Positions 36,599 through 46,795 of a stretch of DNA of 64,000 nucleotides are shown piece after piece. The DNA is taken from positions 62,001 to 126,000 of the forward strand of contig JAIXUC010000003.1 of NCBI GenBank assembly GCA_027483665.1. The letters are read 5' to 3'. Below the pieces are notes generated by a model. The model did no database searches. It saw nothing but the letters and a program-made list of their open reading frames with translations, and was not told the origin of the DNA. A program made the position numbers and the translations under genes. Numbering within the stretch: the first letter of the stretch is position 1; each line of letters opens with the position of its first letter. The stretch is from Comamonadaceae bacterium (GTDB lineage Bacteria; Pseudomonadota; Gammaproteobacteria; Burkholderiales; Burkholderiaceae_C).

Positions 36599-36666
36599 CA
36601 CGGTCTCCTGAATTCCTTGCCCCGCCAGTGCGGGAAGTGGCGCAGCGCAACCGCTGGCCGCGTGGC

Positions 36667-37374
36667 CTACATCCGGATGGTCTGGGTGGACCGGGTGGTG
36701 TTGCCGCTGCTCAAACGGGCAGTCAAGGTTTTTACCACGGCCTGAGGCGGGATTTCCGCGATACCTTGCAAGCGTTTGTATTGCTGCACGGTGACTGCCT
36801 GCAGGCCCTCGGGCAATCCCATCTGCCACGGCTTGCCGTCCAAAGTGCCCGCCAGCGTCAACTCGACTGAACCGGTGAATGGGGGCGCATTTTTGGCTGA
36901 CTGGATGACCAGCACCTGCCATCTCAGCTTTTGCGGCTCCACCATTTCAGCCTGCAGACCGCGAATGCCTAAAGAGTCGTTGCCACTGACAGGCAACAAG
37001 CGCTCGAAGAATCCGAGGTCATCCCGAAGCGAGGCGTTTTCGGCCTCCAGCTCCCGGATCTTGCTGACAAGACTGGCCTGAGCAGCCCGCTCGGTCGTGA
37101 GCTGGCTTCCCGCTGTGCTGGCAACTGCTTGGGCGTCGAGGAGTTCAGATCGGAAACGGTCTACTTGCTCGCGCAGCTCGACAATTTCCTGAGTGCTTTG
37201 ACGGTCAAGGCCGGCGATGTCGCGCCCGAACTCGAAAGCCCACAACCCAATGGCGGCACAAAAGCCGAACACGAGGGCGAACAGCACCCAACGCAAAGGC
37301 CAAGGTAGCGTGCTGCGCACCGCAACACGAGGGGCGCTGATCGTGAGTCGGCGACGAAGAAGGCGCAAGCGCAT
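36667..37374 (-). CDS. DUF6776-type membrane protein with coiled coil
   Basis: A 235-residue protein with one transmembrane helix (WVLFALVFGFCAAIGLWAF, about 29-48) followed by a heptad coiled coil (about 58-125, rich in E, L, R and Q) and a C-terminal beta-rich domain (about 140-235, FTGSVELTLAGTLDGKPW). This matches the betaproteobacterial DUF6776 family, a companion of bactofilin and erpA genes. It precedes the bactofilin gene by 68 bp on the same strand. An envelope-morphogenesis role is likely but unproven. Confidence 0.8.
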   Translation of the reverse strand: MRLRLLRRRLTISAPRVAVRSTLPWPLRWVLFALVFGFCAAIGLWAFEFGRDIAGLDRQSTQEIVELREQVDRFRSELLDAQAVASTAGSQLTTERAAQASLVSKIRELEAENASLRDDLGFFERLLPVSGNDSLGIRGLQAEMVEPQKLRWQVLVIQSAKNAPPFTGSVELTLAGTLDGKPWQMGLPEGLQAVTVQQYKRLQGIAEIPPQAVVKTLTARLSSGNTTRSTQTIRM

Positions 37375-37432
37375 GTGCGTAGCCTAACGCCTGTCAGCCG
37401 GACGGTTGCATAACGAGTGGCAGCCAAGAAAC

Positions 37433-37458
37433 AGAAAACCGCCCGAGGGCGGTTTTCT
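37433..37458 (-). terminator. Intrinsic terminator of the rplM-rpsI operon
   Basis: A perfect inverted repeat, agaaaaccgccc-ga-gggcggttttct, lies 9 bp beyond the rpsI stop. The GC stem is flanked by A and T runs, so it can end transcripts from either side: rplM-rpsI on the minus strand, with the DUF6776 gene starting some 60 bp further on. Confidence 0.9.
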
Positions 37459-37467
37459 GAAGCAGCA

Positions 37468-37860
37468 TCAACGCTTGGAGAACTGCTTGCGCCTGCGAGC
37501 AGAGTGCAAGCCGACCTTCTTGCGCTCGACCTCGCGCGCGTCGCGGGTGACGAAACCTGCGCGGCTGAGTTCGGGCTTGAGGGTCGTGTCGTAGTCGATC
37601 AGCGCGCGGGTGATGCCGTGCCTTGCAGCACCGGCCTGACCCGATTCGCCACCGCCGTGGACATTGATCTGGATGTCAAAGGTCTCGACATGGTTGGTCA
37701 GCACCAGAGGTTGCTTGACGATCATGATCGAGGTTTGACGGCCGAAGAAGGCTTCGATGTCACGGCCATTGACCGTGATCTTGCCGCTGCCTTTTTTGAG
37801 GAACACGCGGGCGACGCTGGATTTGCGACGGCCGGTGCCATTGTTCCAATCACCAATCAT
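37468..37860 (-). CDS. rpsI: 30S ribosomal protein S9
   Basis: A 130-residue protein with the S9 marks [54 protein letters not shown], and the conserved C-terminal tail ending [10 protein letters not shown], which reaches into the P site. It is 11 bp after the rplM stop. Confidence 0.97.
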   Translation of the reverse strand: MIGDWNNGTGRRKSSVARVFLKKGSGKITVNGRDIEAFFGRQTSIMIVKQPLVLTNHVETFDIQINVHGGGESGQAGAARHGITRALIDYDTTLKPELSRAGFVTRDAREVERKKVGLHSARRRKQFSKR

Positions 37861-37871
37861 TCAGAGCTCCT

Positions 37872-38300
37872 TCAGACGGCCAGCGGCTTGGGTTGCTGGG
37901 CGGTGTGCGGGTGCTCAGTGCCACCGTACACCTTGAGCTTTTTGATCATGGCGTAGCCCAGAGGGCCCTTGGGCAGCATGCCCTTGACCGCCTTTTCCAG
38001 CGCGCGGCCAGGGTGCTTGGCCTGCATGTCGCGGAAATTGATCTCGCTGATGCCACCGGGGAACCCAGAGTGGCGGTAGTACTTCTTGTCGAGTGACTTG
38101 GCGCCGGTCACACGCAGTTTGGCTGCGTTGACGACGACGATGTAGTCACCGGTATCGACGTGGGGCGTGTAAATGGCTTTGTGTTTGCCGCGCAGACGGA
38201 GGGCCACTTCGCTGGCGACCCGTCCGAGCACCTTATCGGTGGCGTCAATCACAAACCACTCGTGCACCACGTCAGCGGGTTTGGCGCTGAACGTTTTCAT
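37872..38300 (-). CDS. rplM: 50S ribosomal protein L13
   Basis: A 142-residue L13. It begins MKTFSAKP with AAGGA upstream; the longer frame to 38342 is discarded. [45 protein letters not shown] and [24 protein letters not shown] identify it. It forms the standard rplM-rpsI operon. Confidence 0.97.
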   Translation of the reverse strand: MKTFSAKPADVVHEWFVIDATDKVLGRVASEVALRLRGKHKAIYTPHVDTGDYIVVVNAAKLRVTGAKSLDKKYYRHSGFPGGISEINFRDMQAKHPGRALEKAVKGMLPKGPLGYAMIKKLKVYGGTEHPHTAQQPKPLAV

Positions 38301-38441
38301 GCTTGTCCTTGAAGGATTCGAGTTGGTAGGGCTCTTTTCCACGGTCGGTCATCCTCTGAAGGGATGCTCTTAGGTGGGAGGTACTGCCGTTTTGAGTGGC
38401 TGCATTTCGCCGCGGAGCCACTGGTCGCTGCGAAACCGCGC

Positions 38442-38470
38442 ATTCTAGCCACGTGGCCAGTCTTGGGCAA
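38442..38470 (-). promoter_or_regulatory. Sigma-70-type promoter of rplM-rpsI
   Basis: On the minus strand TTGCCC and TAGAAT (five of six consensus bases) are 17 bp apart. They lie about 140 bp upstream of rplM, leaving an untranslated leader. No other good promoter is visible in the gap, though the leader might hold L13/S9 autoregulatory structure. Confidence 0.6.
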
Positions 38471-38535
38471 TGACCAGCGCTGAACCGTGTGAGCGGCGCG
38501 GATGCCTCCCGAGACTCGCAGTTAGGATGCCGCCC

Positions 38536-39471
38536 ATGTTCAGTTACCGCCACGCGTTCCACGCCGGCAACCACGCCGACGTGCTCAAGCACTTGGCGTT
38601 GATTGCAGTTTTGAAGCACCTGCTGCACAAGAGTGCCGCGCTTTCTGTCGTGGACACGCATGCTGGCGCGGGGCTGTATCGGCTCGATAGCGATTACGCC
38701 GCCACCAGCGGGGAAGCCGACAGTGGCGTGGCTGCCTTGGTGGCTGCAGTCCAAGAAGACCAAGCCAAAGGCCGGCAAACGCCCGAGCTTGTACTCACTT
38801 ACTTGGACTTGCTCGCCACTTTCAACGCGCGCGACGAATTGCGGGTCTACCCCGGCTCGCCAGCCATCATCCTGAGCCAGTTGCGTTACGAGGCCAGAGA
38901 CCGCCTGCGGCTGTTCGAGATGCACCCGACTGACGCTCAAGCCTTGGCCGGCAACTTGGCCCAGTTGCCAAATGCCAAATTGGCCAGCGTCACCCGCCAA
39001 GACGGGTTTGAAGGCCTGAAAGCTTTGCTGCCACCGCCATCCCGGCGCGCTTTCGTGTTGATTGATCCCAGCTACGAAATCAAGACCGACTACAGGAAAG
39101 TGGCCGAGAGCATCCAGGACGCGCTGCGCCGTTTCCCGAGTGGCACCTACATGGTGTGGCACCCGGTCATCCCACGGCCCGAAGCACACAGCCTGCCCAA
39201 AAGGCTGCGCACCCTGGCGCAACAAGCCAGCAAACCTTGGTTGCAGGCGGTGTTGCGCATCGGGCAAGTGCCCAGCGCAGAGCCAACCGGTATGGCTGCC
39301 GACGGCAGCCTGCGCAGCGAACCTTTGCGCCGCGGCATGAGCGCCAGTGGTTTGTTCGTCATCAACCCGCCGCACACCCTGCGCGAAGAGCTGAACGGCG
39401 CTCTGCCCTATCTGGCTCAGCGCATGGGACGCGGCAGGGGACAGGGTTTCACGCTGGAAGCTGGCGGCTGA
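38536..39471 (+). CDS. rlmJ: 23S rRNA (adenine2030-N6)-methyltransferase RlmJ
   Basis: A 311-residue enzyme that methylates A2030 of 23S rRNA. MFSYRHAFHAGNHADVLKH is the family start; ATG 38536 is chosen. It is followed by VVDTHAGAGLYRL (SAM loop, about 46-58), and the catalytic VLIDPSYE (about 172) of the DPPY type. It is about 30 residues longer than the E. coli protein at the C-terminus (after AERMGRG-like). It is divergent from rplM and converges on metF. Confidence 0.92.
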   Translation: MFSYRHAFHAGNHADVLKHLALIAVLKHLLHKSAALSVVDTHAGAGLYRLDSDYAATSGEADSGVAALVAAVQEDQAKGRQTPELVLTYLDLLATFNARDELRVYPGSPAIILSQLRYEARDRLRLFEMHPTDAQALAGNLAQLPNAKLASVTRQDGFEGLKALLPPPSRRAFVLIDPSYEIKTDYRKVAESIQDALRRFPSGTYMVWHPVIPRPEAHSLPKRLRTLAQQASKPWLQAVLRIGQVPSAEPTGMAADGSLRSEPLRRGMSASGLFVINPPHTLREELNGALPYLAQRMGRGRGQGFTLEAGG

Positions 39472-39488
39472 AGTTTGTGCCGGGGCAT

Positions 39489-40340
39489 TCAGCCCCCGCG
39501 CACGCCCAGCCTTTGGCAGATTTCCAGCGTGGCTGCGCTCTGGTTCATGCTGTAGAAGTGCAGCCCGGGCACGCCAGCGGTGCGCAACTGATCGCACAGA
39601 TCAGTCACCACGTCCAGCCCAAAAGCGCGGATCGACGCGGTGTCGTCACCAAACCCTTGCAGGCGCAGGCGTATCCAGCGTGGCACTTCTGCACCACAGG
39701 CGTCTGAGAAGCGCAGCAGCTGGCTGGAGCTGGAAATGGGCATGATGCCCGGCACCACCGGCACGTCAGCGCCGCGCTGGTAGGCGTCGTCCACGAAGCG
39801 GAAGTAGGCGTCGGTGTTGAAGAAATACTGCGTGATCGCCGAGTTGGCACCGGCCTGCACCTTGGCCACGAAGGCCTGCAGGTCGGCCTCGGGTGATTTG
39901 GCCTGCGGATGGACCTCGGGATAGGCCGCGACTTCGATGTGAAAAGCGTCCCCGGTTTCTGCGCGGATGAAAGCCACTAAATCGCTGGCGTAGTGGAACT
40001 CGCCACCGGCTCCGTAGCCACTGGGCAAGTCACCGCGCAAAGCCACCAAGCGCTGCACGCCCATGGCGCGCAACTGCGCCAACTGTTCGCGCACGCCCTG
40101 GCGCGTGGCCCCGATGCAAGAGAAGTGGCTGGCCGCAGCAATGCCTTCTTCCAAGATGGCGCGCACGGTGCCAAAGGTGCCTTCTTGCGTGGAGCCGCCA
40201 GCGCCGTAGGTGACCGAGCAGAACTCGGGCTGCAAGGCGTAGAGCTGGCGGCGCACCTCGCGCAGCTTGTGCTCGCCTTCCGGCGTTTTTGGTGGGAAAA
40301 ATTCGATGCTCAGGGGCAGTGCTGAAGAAACTGAGGGCAT
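39489..40340 (-). CDS. metF: 5,10-methylenetetrahydrofolate reductase
   Basis: A 283-residue flavoprotein that makes 5-methyltetrahydrofolate, the methyl donor for methionine. LSIEFFPPKTPEGE, CSVTYGAGGSTQEGT, RGDLPSG and AITQYFFNTDAYFRFVD are MetF motifs. Start at 40340 is preceded by AGGAGG. It is the last gene of the ahcY-tlyA-metF run, so homocysteine produced by AhcY feeds the methionine cycle it supports. Confidence 0.96.
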   Translation of the reverse strand: MPSVSSALPLSIEFFPPKTPEGEHKLREVRRQLYALQPEFCSVTYGAGGSTQEGTFGTVRAILEEGIAAASHFSCIGATRQGVREQLAQLRAMGVQRLVALRGDLPSGYGAGGEFHYASDLVAFIRAETGDAFHIEVAAYPEVHPQAKSPEADLQAFVAKVQAGANSAITQYFFNTDAYFRFVDDAYQRGADVPVVPGIMPISSSSQLLRFSDACGAEVPRWIRLRLQGFGDDTASIRAFGLDVVTDLCDQLRTAGVPGLHFYSMNQSAATLEICQRLGVRGG

Positions 40341-40390
40341 GGTCTGGCCTCCTGGCCTGAAAGATAAGTCGGTGGGAAGCGCTTTGGATG

Positions 40391-40415
40391 AAGCGCTTTC
40401 TATATAGAGCGCTTC
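40391..40415 (-). other. Hairpin overlapping the tlyA stop codon
   Basis: The stop region of tlyA reads gaagcgctctatatag-aaagcgcttc on the minus strand: an 8-bp stem GAAGCGCT/AGCGCTTC. A third agcgct repeat lies just beyond (near 40379). There is no T tract, so it is a weak terminator candidate and may be an mRNA-stability or attenuation structure between tlyA and metF. Confidence 0.4.
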
Positions 40416-41215
40416 TGGGCGGTCAGGGCTGCACCCTGATCGGCTACTCGTTGCGCCCACAGAAAAAACTCGTGGTTGCCTTCGCCGCCTTGAATGGCGC
40501 TCTCGAAGCTGTCACGCACCTGCAGCGACAGCGCTTGGGCTGCATCGGCGACACGGCCCAAGGCCCTGGCGTGCGCGCCTGAGCCGCCGTGCACCAAGCC
40601 ACGGCGGTCGATGTCGGCCGGCTGCAGCTCGAACTGCGGCTTGACCAAAAGCAGCAAGTCGCCGCCCGGACGCACCAGTCGCGCCAAGGTGGGCAACACC
40701 TGCGTGAGCGAAATGAAGGACAAATCGGCCACCACCAAGTCAACCTCCAAAGGACCTGCTGCAGCCAGCATGGCACGCCCTTGTGGCGAAGCTTCGGGCT
40801 CGCGCAGGTTGACCTGCTCGAAGGCCGTCACGCGCGGGTCTGCCCGCAAGCGCGGGTGCAATTGGCCCTGGCCCACGTCGGCCCCCACCACGTGCTGCGC
40901 GCCGTGGTGCAACAGCACGTCGGTGAAGCCTCCTGTGCTCTGTCCTGCATCGAAACAACGCCACCCTGCGGGCTGCAGACCGGTGCGCAGCAAAGCGTCC
41001 GCCAGCTTGAGCCCGCCACGAGAAGCCCAACGCAGCTCCGCGTCGTCGGTGATTTCCAACTCGCAAGCCAAAGGCAAGTCATGCCCCGTTTTGGAAGGCT
41101 GCTGCCAGGGGCCGGCGCCCACGCGAAACCGCACCGCGCATTGGCCGATCAGCCGTTGGGCAGCCGAGCGGCTGGGTGCCAAGCCCCGCTCCACCAGCAA
41201 TTGGTCTGCGCGCAT
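40400..41215 (-). CDS. tlyA: TlyA-family rRNA 2'-O-methyltransferase
   Basis: A 271-residue protein with an N-terminal S4 RNA-binding domain (MRADQLLVERGLAPSRSAAQRLIGQ) and an FtsJ-like SAM-dependent methyltransferase domain (about 65-270): WRCFDAGQSTGGFTDVLLHHGAQHVVGADVG and VDLVVADLSFISL with LLLVKPQFELQP. TlyA enzymes methylate 16S and/or 23S rRNA (C1409, C1920 in mycobacteria). The methyltransferase loop normally reads DVGASTGGFTD; here it is DAGQSTGGFTD. The gene is between ahcY and metF. Confidence 0.88.
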   Translation of the reverse strand: MRADQLLVERGLAPSRSAAQRLIGQCAVRFRVGAGPWQQPSKTGHDLPLACELEITDDAELRWASRGGLKLADALLRTGLQPAGWRCFDAGQSTGGFTDVLLHHGAQHVVGADVGQGQLHPRLRADPRVTAFEQVNLREPEASPQGRAMLAAAGPLEVDLVVADLSFISLTQVLPTLARLVRPGGDLLLLVKPQFELQPADIDRRGLVHGGSGAHARALGRVADAAQALSLQVRDSFESAIQGGEGNHEFFLWAQRVADQGAALTAQKRSI

Positions 41216-41289
41216 GTGGCGTGGTCCATCGCATGGGCTGCTGACCCTAAAGGCCTGCAGCCCACGAACCCTCTTTCAGCCGCCGCCGA

Positions 41290-42738
<1,449 letters not shown>

Positions 42739-42835
42739 GGTGATCTCCGGGCGTTCAACAGAACAAGGATGGACAAACCACGGCTCCAAGGCCAAGCGCT
42801 CGAAAACTGGAGAGAAGCGCCCACACCACAGAACC

Positions 42836-42923
42836 GCGGGTGAGCGTCGTTGCGATGAATGCGGTCCGAGCCTCACGGCCTGTGGGGTGATGGACATCAC
42901 CGGCCGCTGCAACGCTCCTCGGA
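42836..42923 (-). promoter_or_regulatory. S-adenosylhomocysteine (SAH) riboswitch upstream of ahcY
   Basis: On the minus strand, from 42923 the leader reads ccgaggagcgttgcagcggc, then a variable hairpin (tgatgtccatca-type), then gtgaggctcggac and, after a further loop, caacgacgctcaccc. These are the conserved GAGGAGCG(C/T)TGC, GGCTCGG and GCGCTCACCC-like blocks of the SAH riboswitch family, and GAGGAGCG pairs with CGCTC. The aptamer occurs before ahcY in betaproteobacteria, where SAH binding raises expression. It spans to about 100 bp upstream of the start codon. Confidence 0.85.
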
Positions 42924-42932
42924 ACGGGCTGG

Positions 42933-42938
42933 AGTATA
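42933..42938 (-). promoter_or_regulatory. -10 box (TATACT) before the SAH riboswitch
   Basis: On the minus strand TATACT lies about 10 bp upstream of the riboswitch, so a transcript start at its usual distance would fall just before the first stem. No good -35 box is seen at 16-18 bp (TGCATG is nearest), so activator dependence is possible. Confidence 0.45.
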
Positions 42939-43103
42939 GGGGGCTGGGGCCCAAACATGCAGCGGCAAGGTGCGCGACAGCCGCCGCGCCGGCTCGCCTT
43001 CCCCGCAGCCAGGGGGTGGCTACCTAGAATCTGGCGTTTGCCCGACGGATCCGATCGGGATTCATGCAGGCACTGCGGTGTCGGTCACGGGAACAAGCCA
43101 CAG

Positions 43104-44741
43104 ATGTCGAACGGTTCAATCGCAGAAGAGGTCAAACGCAGAAGAACGTTTGCCATCATTTCCCACCCCGACGCGGGCAAGACCACGCTTACCGAGAAGC
43201 TGCTGCTGTTCTCGGGCGCCATTCAAATTGCCGGCTCGGTGAAGGCGCGCAAAGCCAGCCGCCACGCCACCTCCGACTGGATGGAGATCGAGAAGCAGCG
43301 CGGCATTTCCGTGGCTTCGTCGGTGATGCAAATGCTCTACCGCGGGCACGTCATCAACCTGCTGGACACGCCGGGCCACAAAGACTTCTCCGAAGACACC
43401 TACCGCGTGCTGACCGCGGTCGACTCCGCACTGATGGTGATCGACGCGGCCAATGGCGTGGAAGCACAAACGCGCCGCCTGATCGAGGTCTGCCGCCAGC
43501 GCCACACGCCCATCATCACCTTCGTCAACAAGATGGACCGCGAGGTGCGCGAGCCGCTGGACATCTTGGACGAGGTCGAGCGCGAGCTGGGCATGCCCTG
43601 CGTGCCCATGACCTGGCCGGTGGGAAAAGGCAAGTTGTTCGGCGGCATCATGAACCTGCGCACGCAAGCCATGACGGTGTTCGAGGCCGGCAGCGAGCGC
43701 CGCCCGCAGGAGTTCGAGGCCATGCCCTTGGCCGAGCGCGAAGCCTTGGTGCAGCGCTTTGGGCAAGAGTATTTGGAAGCCGAAGAAAGCCGTGAACTGG
43801 CCGTGGGCGCATCGCCCGCCTGGGACCCAGCGGCCTTTCTGGCGGGCCGACAAACGCCCGTGTTCTTCGGCTCCGGCGTGAACAACTTTGGTGTGATGGA
43901 AGTGCTGGACGCGCTGGTCGATTTGGCACCGCCGCCCGGCCCACGGCGCAGCTCGCTGATGGTCAACCGCGCGCCGGTCGAGCAGACCGTGCAACCGCAA
44001 GACGCCGCGTTTTCTGGCGTGGTGTTCAAGGTGCAGGCCAACATGGACGCCAACCACCGCGACCGCATCGCCTTTGTGCGCATGGCCTCGGGGCGCTACA
44101 CGCCCGGCATGAAACTCAAGGTGCAGCGCACAGCCAAAGAGCTGCGGCCGACCAGCGTGGTGACGTTTTTGAGCCAGCGCCGCGAAGCCGTGGACGAGGC
44201 TTACGCCGGCGACATCATTGGCTTCACCACGCACGGCGGCGTGCAACTGGGCGACACCATCACCGATGGGGCCAACCTGCAGTTCACGGGCTTGCCGTTT
44301 TTTGCACCCGAGATGTTCATGACGGTGCTGCTGAAGAACCCGCTGCGCACCAAGCAGTTGCAACAGGGCTTGGCGCAGTTGGGGGAAGAAGGTGCCATTC
44401 AGGTATTCAGGCCAGAGACCGGTGGCGCGATGCTGTTGGGTGCCATCGGTCAGTTGCAGTTTGAAGTGGTGCAGCACAGGCTGCGCTCGGAATACGACTG
44501 CGACGTGCGCATGGAGGGCTGCCCCTACACCGGCGCGCGCTGGATCACGGCCGACACCCCCGCTGAGTTGCGCGCCTTCACCGACGCCTACCCGCAGCGC
44601 ATGGCACTCGACGCCGCCAACACACTGGCCTACTTGTGCACCTCACCCTACGACGTCCGCTTGGCGCAAGAGCGCTTTCCGAAGATCCACTTCCACCCGC
44701 TGCGCGAGCACGCGGGCTTGAGCCTGGGCAGCGCGGGCTGA
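43104..44741 (+). CDS. prfC: Peptide chain release factor 3
   Basis: A 545-residue GTPase that recycles RF1/RF2 from the ribosome after termination. Start MSNGSIAEEVKRRRTFAIISHPDAGKTTLTEKL (G1 HPDAGKTT at about 20); ATG 43104 is chosen over the longer frame. G2/G3 include GISVASSV and LDTPGHKDFSEDTYR, and G4 is FVNKMDRE. The C-terminal domain ends with FGIRS-like region and LAYLCTSPYDVRLAQERFPKIHFHPLREH. The HAD gene begins 18 bp after the stop. Confidence 0.96.
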   Translation: MSNGSIAEEVKRRRTFAIISHPDAGKTTLTEKLLLFSGAIQIAGSVKARKASRHATSDWMEIEKQRGISVASSVMQMLYRGHVINLLDTPGHKDFSEDTYRVLTAVDSALMVIDAANGVEAQTRRLIEVCRQRHTPIITFVNKMDREVREPLDILDEVERELGMPCVPMTWPVGKGKLFGGIMNLRTQAMTVFEAGSERRPQEFEAMPLAEREALVQRFGQEYLEAEESRELAVGASPAWDPAAFLAGRQTPVFFGSGVNNFGVMEVLDALVDLAPPPGPRRSSLMVNRAPVEQTVQPQDAAFSGVVFKVQANMDANHRDRIAFVRMASGRYTPGMKLKVQRTAKELRPTSVVTFLSQRREAVDEAYAGDIIGFTTHGGVQLGDTITDGANLQFTGLPFFAPEMFMTVLLKNPLRTKQLQQGLAQLGEEGAIQVFRPETGGAMLLGAIGQLQFEVVQHRLRSEYDCDVRMEGCPYTGARWITADTPAELRAFTDAYPQRMALDAANTLAYLCTSPYDVRLAQERFPKIHFHPLREHAGLSLGSAG

Positions 44742-44759
44742 AGGCGCTGCGTATCCCCC

Positions 44760-45611
44760 ATGAACACCCCGCGTCCCCTCGCCGAATGGCCGCTGGCCGA
44801 GCGGGCCAGCATCTGCGGCGTGCTGACCGATGTGGACGACACCCTCACCACCGAAGGCCAGCTCTGCACCGCCGCGCGCGCTGCCTTGCAAGCCCTGGCC
44901 GACGCAGGCTTGCCGGTGCTGGCCGTCACCGGCCGGCCCGTGGGCTGGAGCTTGCCTTTTCTGAGCGGCGCCAGCGCTTGGCCGGTGGCTGCCATCGTGG
45001 CGGAAAACGGCGCTGTGGCGCTGCTGCCCGATGGCCAGGGGGGCGTCACCAAGCGCTACTCGCAAGTTGCCGCCACACGTGTTGCCAACCACGCCCGTTT
45101 ACAGACGGTCGCGCAGCGCGTGTTGCGCGAAGTGTCGGGCGCGCAATTGGCGCAAGACAGTGCCGGCCGCGAGTGCGACATCGCCATCGACCACAGCGAG
45201 TTCACACACCTCGAACCCGCGCAAGTACAGGCCGTGCTGGACATCATGCGCAGCGAGGGCTTGAAGGCCAGCGTCAGCAGCATCCACATCAACGGATGGC
45301 TGGGCGAGCACGACAAGCGCTCGGGCGCGCGCTGGGCTGTTCGCGAAACCACGGGGCGAGACCTGGACAACGAGCCCCAGCTTTGGGTGTTCATCGGCGA
45401 CTCCAGCAACGACGAAGCCCTGTTTGCCCACCTGCCCCACACCGTGGGCGTGGCCAATGTGGCGCGCTTCCTGCCGCAACTGAAACACAAGCCGCGCTAC
45501 ATCACCCAAGCCGCGCGAGGCGCAGGCTTTGCCGAGTTGGCGCAGGCCCTGCTGTCGGGGCGCCCAGGCCAGCGCCTTCAGCGCGGGGTGGCGGGGAGCA
45601 TGGCCACGTGA
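44760..45611 (+). CDS. HAD-superfamily hydrolase (SPP/MPGP-like, C2B cap type)
   Basis: A 283-residue phosphatase. Motif I with the nucleophile aspartate is VLTDVDDTLTTEG (about 20-32), motif II is AVTGRPVGWS (about 57-66) and motif IV is FIGDSSNDEALF (about 211-222). The cap and GEHDKRSGARWAV (motif III lysine region) match sugar-phosphate phosphatases such as mannosyl-3-phosphoglycerate and sucrose phosphatase. The substrate is unknown. It follows prfC by 18 bp and overlaps the EamA gene by 4 bp. Confidence 0.8.
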   Translation: MNTPRPLAEWPLAERASICGVLTDVDDTLTTEGQLCTAARAALQALADAGLPVLAVTGRPVGWSLPFLSGASAWPVAAIVAENGAVALLPDGQGGVTKRYSQVAATRVANHARLQTVAQRVLREVSGAQLAQDSAGRECDIAIDHSEFTHLEPAQVQAVLDIMRSEGLKASVSSIHINGWLGEHDKRSGARWAVRETTGRDLDNEPQLWVFIGDSSNDEALFAHLPHTVGVANVARFLPQLKHKPRYITQAARGAGFAELAQALLSGRPGQRLQRGVAGSMAT

Positions 45612-46561
45612 ACCCGCGCGGCATGCGCCCCGTCGACTTGGCCTTGGCGGGCCTGGTGGTGCTGGTTTGGGGCCTGAACTTCGCGGTCATCAAGACCGGC
45701 GTTGCTGGCGTTCCGCCCTTGTTGTTGGGTGCGTTGCGCTTCTTGCTGGCGGCTTTCCCTGCGGTTTTGTTCGTCGCCCGCCCCCGGGTGCCCTGGCGCT
45801 TGATGGTCTTGTATGGCCTGACGATCGCGGTGGGCCAATTCGCTTTTCTGTTCACCGCCATCGCGCAGGGCATGCCCACCGGTCTGGCCTCGCTGGTGCT
45901 GCAGTCGCAAGCGTTCTTCACCTTGGTATTCGCCGCGCTCTTTCTGCGTGAGCGTTGGGGCCTGCACCAATTGGCGGGTTTGGTCCTAGCCGGTGCCGGG
46001 CTGGTCTTGATTGGATCTGCGCACGGGGTGAGCATGCCGCTGGCAGGCTTTGCGCTGTCCATTGCGGCGGCCTCCATGTGGGCCATGGGCAACATCGTCA
46101 CGCGCTTCATCACCCAGCGCGCCAAAGCGCAAACCCAAGAGGGCGCTGCCCCGCTGGATTTGTTTGCCTTCATCGTTTGGTCTAGCCTGATTCCGCCGCT
46201 GCCGTTTTTTGCTTTGTCGCTTTGGCTCGAAGGCTGGCCGCGCATCGAGCTGGCCCTGCTGAACTTCACTTGGACATCGCTGGCAGCGGTGGCCTATCTG
46301 GCCTGGATGGCCACGCTCCTGGGCTACGGCTTGTGGACGCGCCTGCTCTCGCGCTATCCGGCCAACCAGGTCGCGCCCTTCAGTTTGTTGGTGCCGGTGG
46401 TCGGCGTGTGCGCCGGCTGGGTGCTGTTCAACGAACGCTTGCAGGCGGTGCACTGGGCAGGCGGTGCCTTGCTGATGCTGGGCTTGGCCGTCAACGTGTT
46501 CGGGGCCCGCTTTTTTTCGCGCGCTGGCGCATCGAACACCAAGAGGACAGATCCGACATGA
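45608..46561 (+). CDS. EamA-family metabolite exporter
   Basis: A 317-residue inner-membrane protein with two EamA repeats and about ten hydrophobic helices. The N-terminal repeat has MRPVDLALAGLVVLVWGLNFAVIKTGV and the ALRFLLAAFPAVLF and LRERWGLHQLAG blocks; the second repeat has NQVAPFSLLVPVVGVCAGWVLFNERL. The sequence resembles EamA (amino acid metabolite exporter, e.g. cysteine pathway) but the substrate is not certain. Start is GTG 45608, overlapping the HAD stop. The stop overlaps the next ATG by 4 bp. Confidence 0.88.
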   Translation: MNPRGMRPVDLALAGLVVLVWGLNFAVIKTGVAGVPPLLLGALRFLLAAFPAVLFVARPRVPWRLMVLYGLTIAVGQFAFLFTAIAQGMPTGLASLVLQSQAFFTLVFAALFLRERWGLHQLAGLVLAGAGLVLIGSAHGVSMPLAGFALSIAAASMWAMGNIVTRFITQRAKAQTQEGAAPLDLFAFIVWSSLIPPLPFFALSLWLEGWPRIELALLNFTWTSLAAVAYLAWMATLLGYGLWTRLLSRYPANQVAPFSLLVPVVGVCAGWVLFNERLQAVHWAGGALLMLGLAVNVFGARFFSRAGASNTKRTDPT

Positions 46562-46773
46562 AACTCTCGCGTCTGTGGCAGCCGCGCCACCCGGCTTTCT
46601 GGATGATGCTGGCACTCAACGCGCTGTCGTCGCTGCTGGGCTGGATCGTCCACACGCGCGAACTGGCGCTGCCCGCTGCGCTGGTGGTGGCCTTGTTCGC
46701 ATTGGGCAATGCAGGCTTGGGTTTGCTGCTGGCTTTTCGCTTGATGCGCGAAGAGCCCACCAAACCCGAGTGA
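46558..46773 (+). CDS. Small hypothetical membrane protein
   Basis: A 71-residue protein of unknown function. Two hydrophobic stretches (PAFWMMLALNALSSLLGWIV, about 12-31, and LALPAALVVALFALGNAGLGLLLAF, about 36-60) suggest two membrane spans. The ATG overlaps the EamA stop by 4 bp, so it is translated in the same operon. It ends 22 bp before the convergent heparinase-like gene. Confidence 0.72.
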   Translation: MKLSRLWQPRHPAFWMMLALNALSSLLGWIVHTRELALPAALVVALFALGNAGLGLLLAFRLMREEPTKPE

Positions 46774-46795
46774 GGTCTCGCCAAACTTTGGCGCG

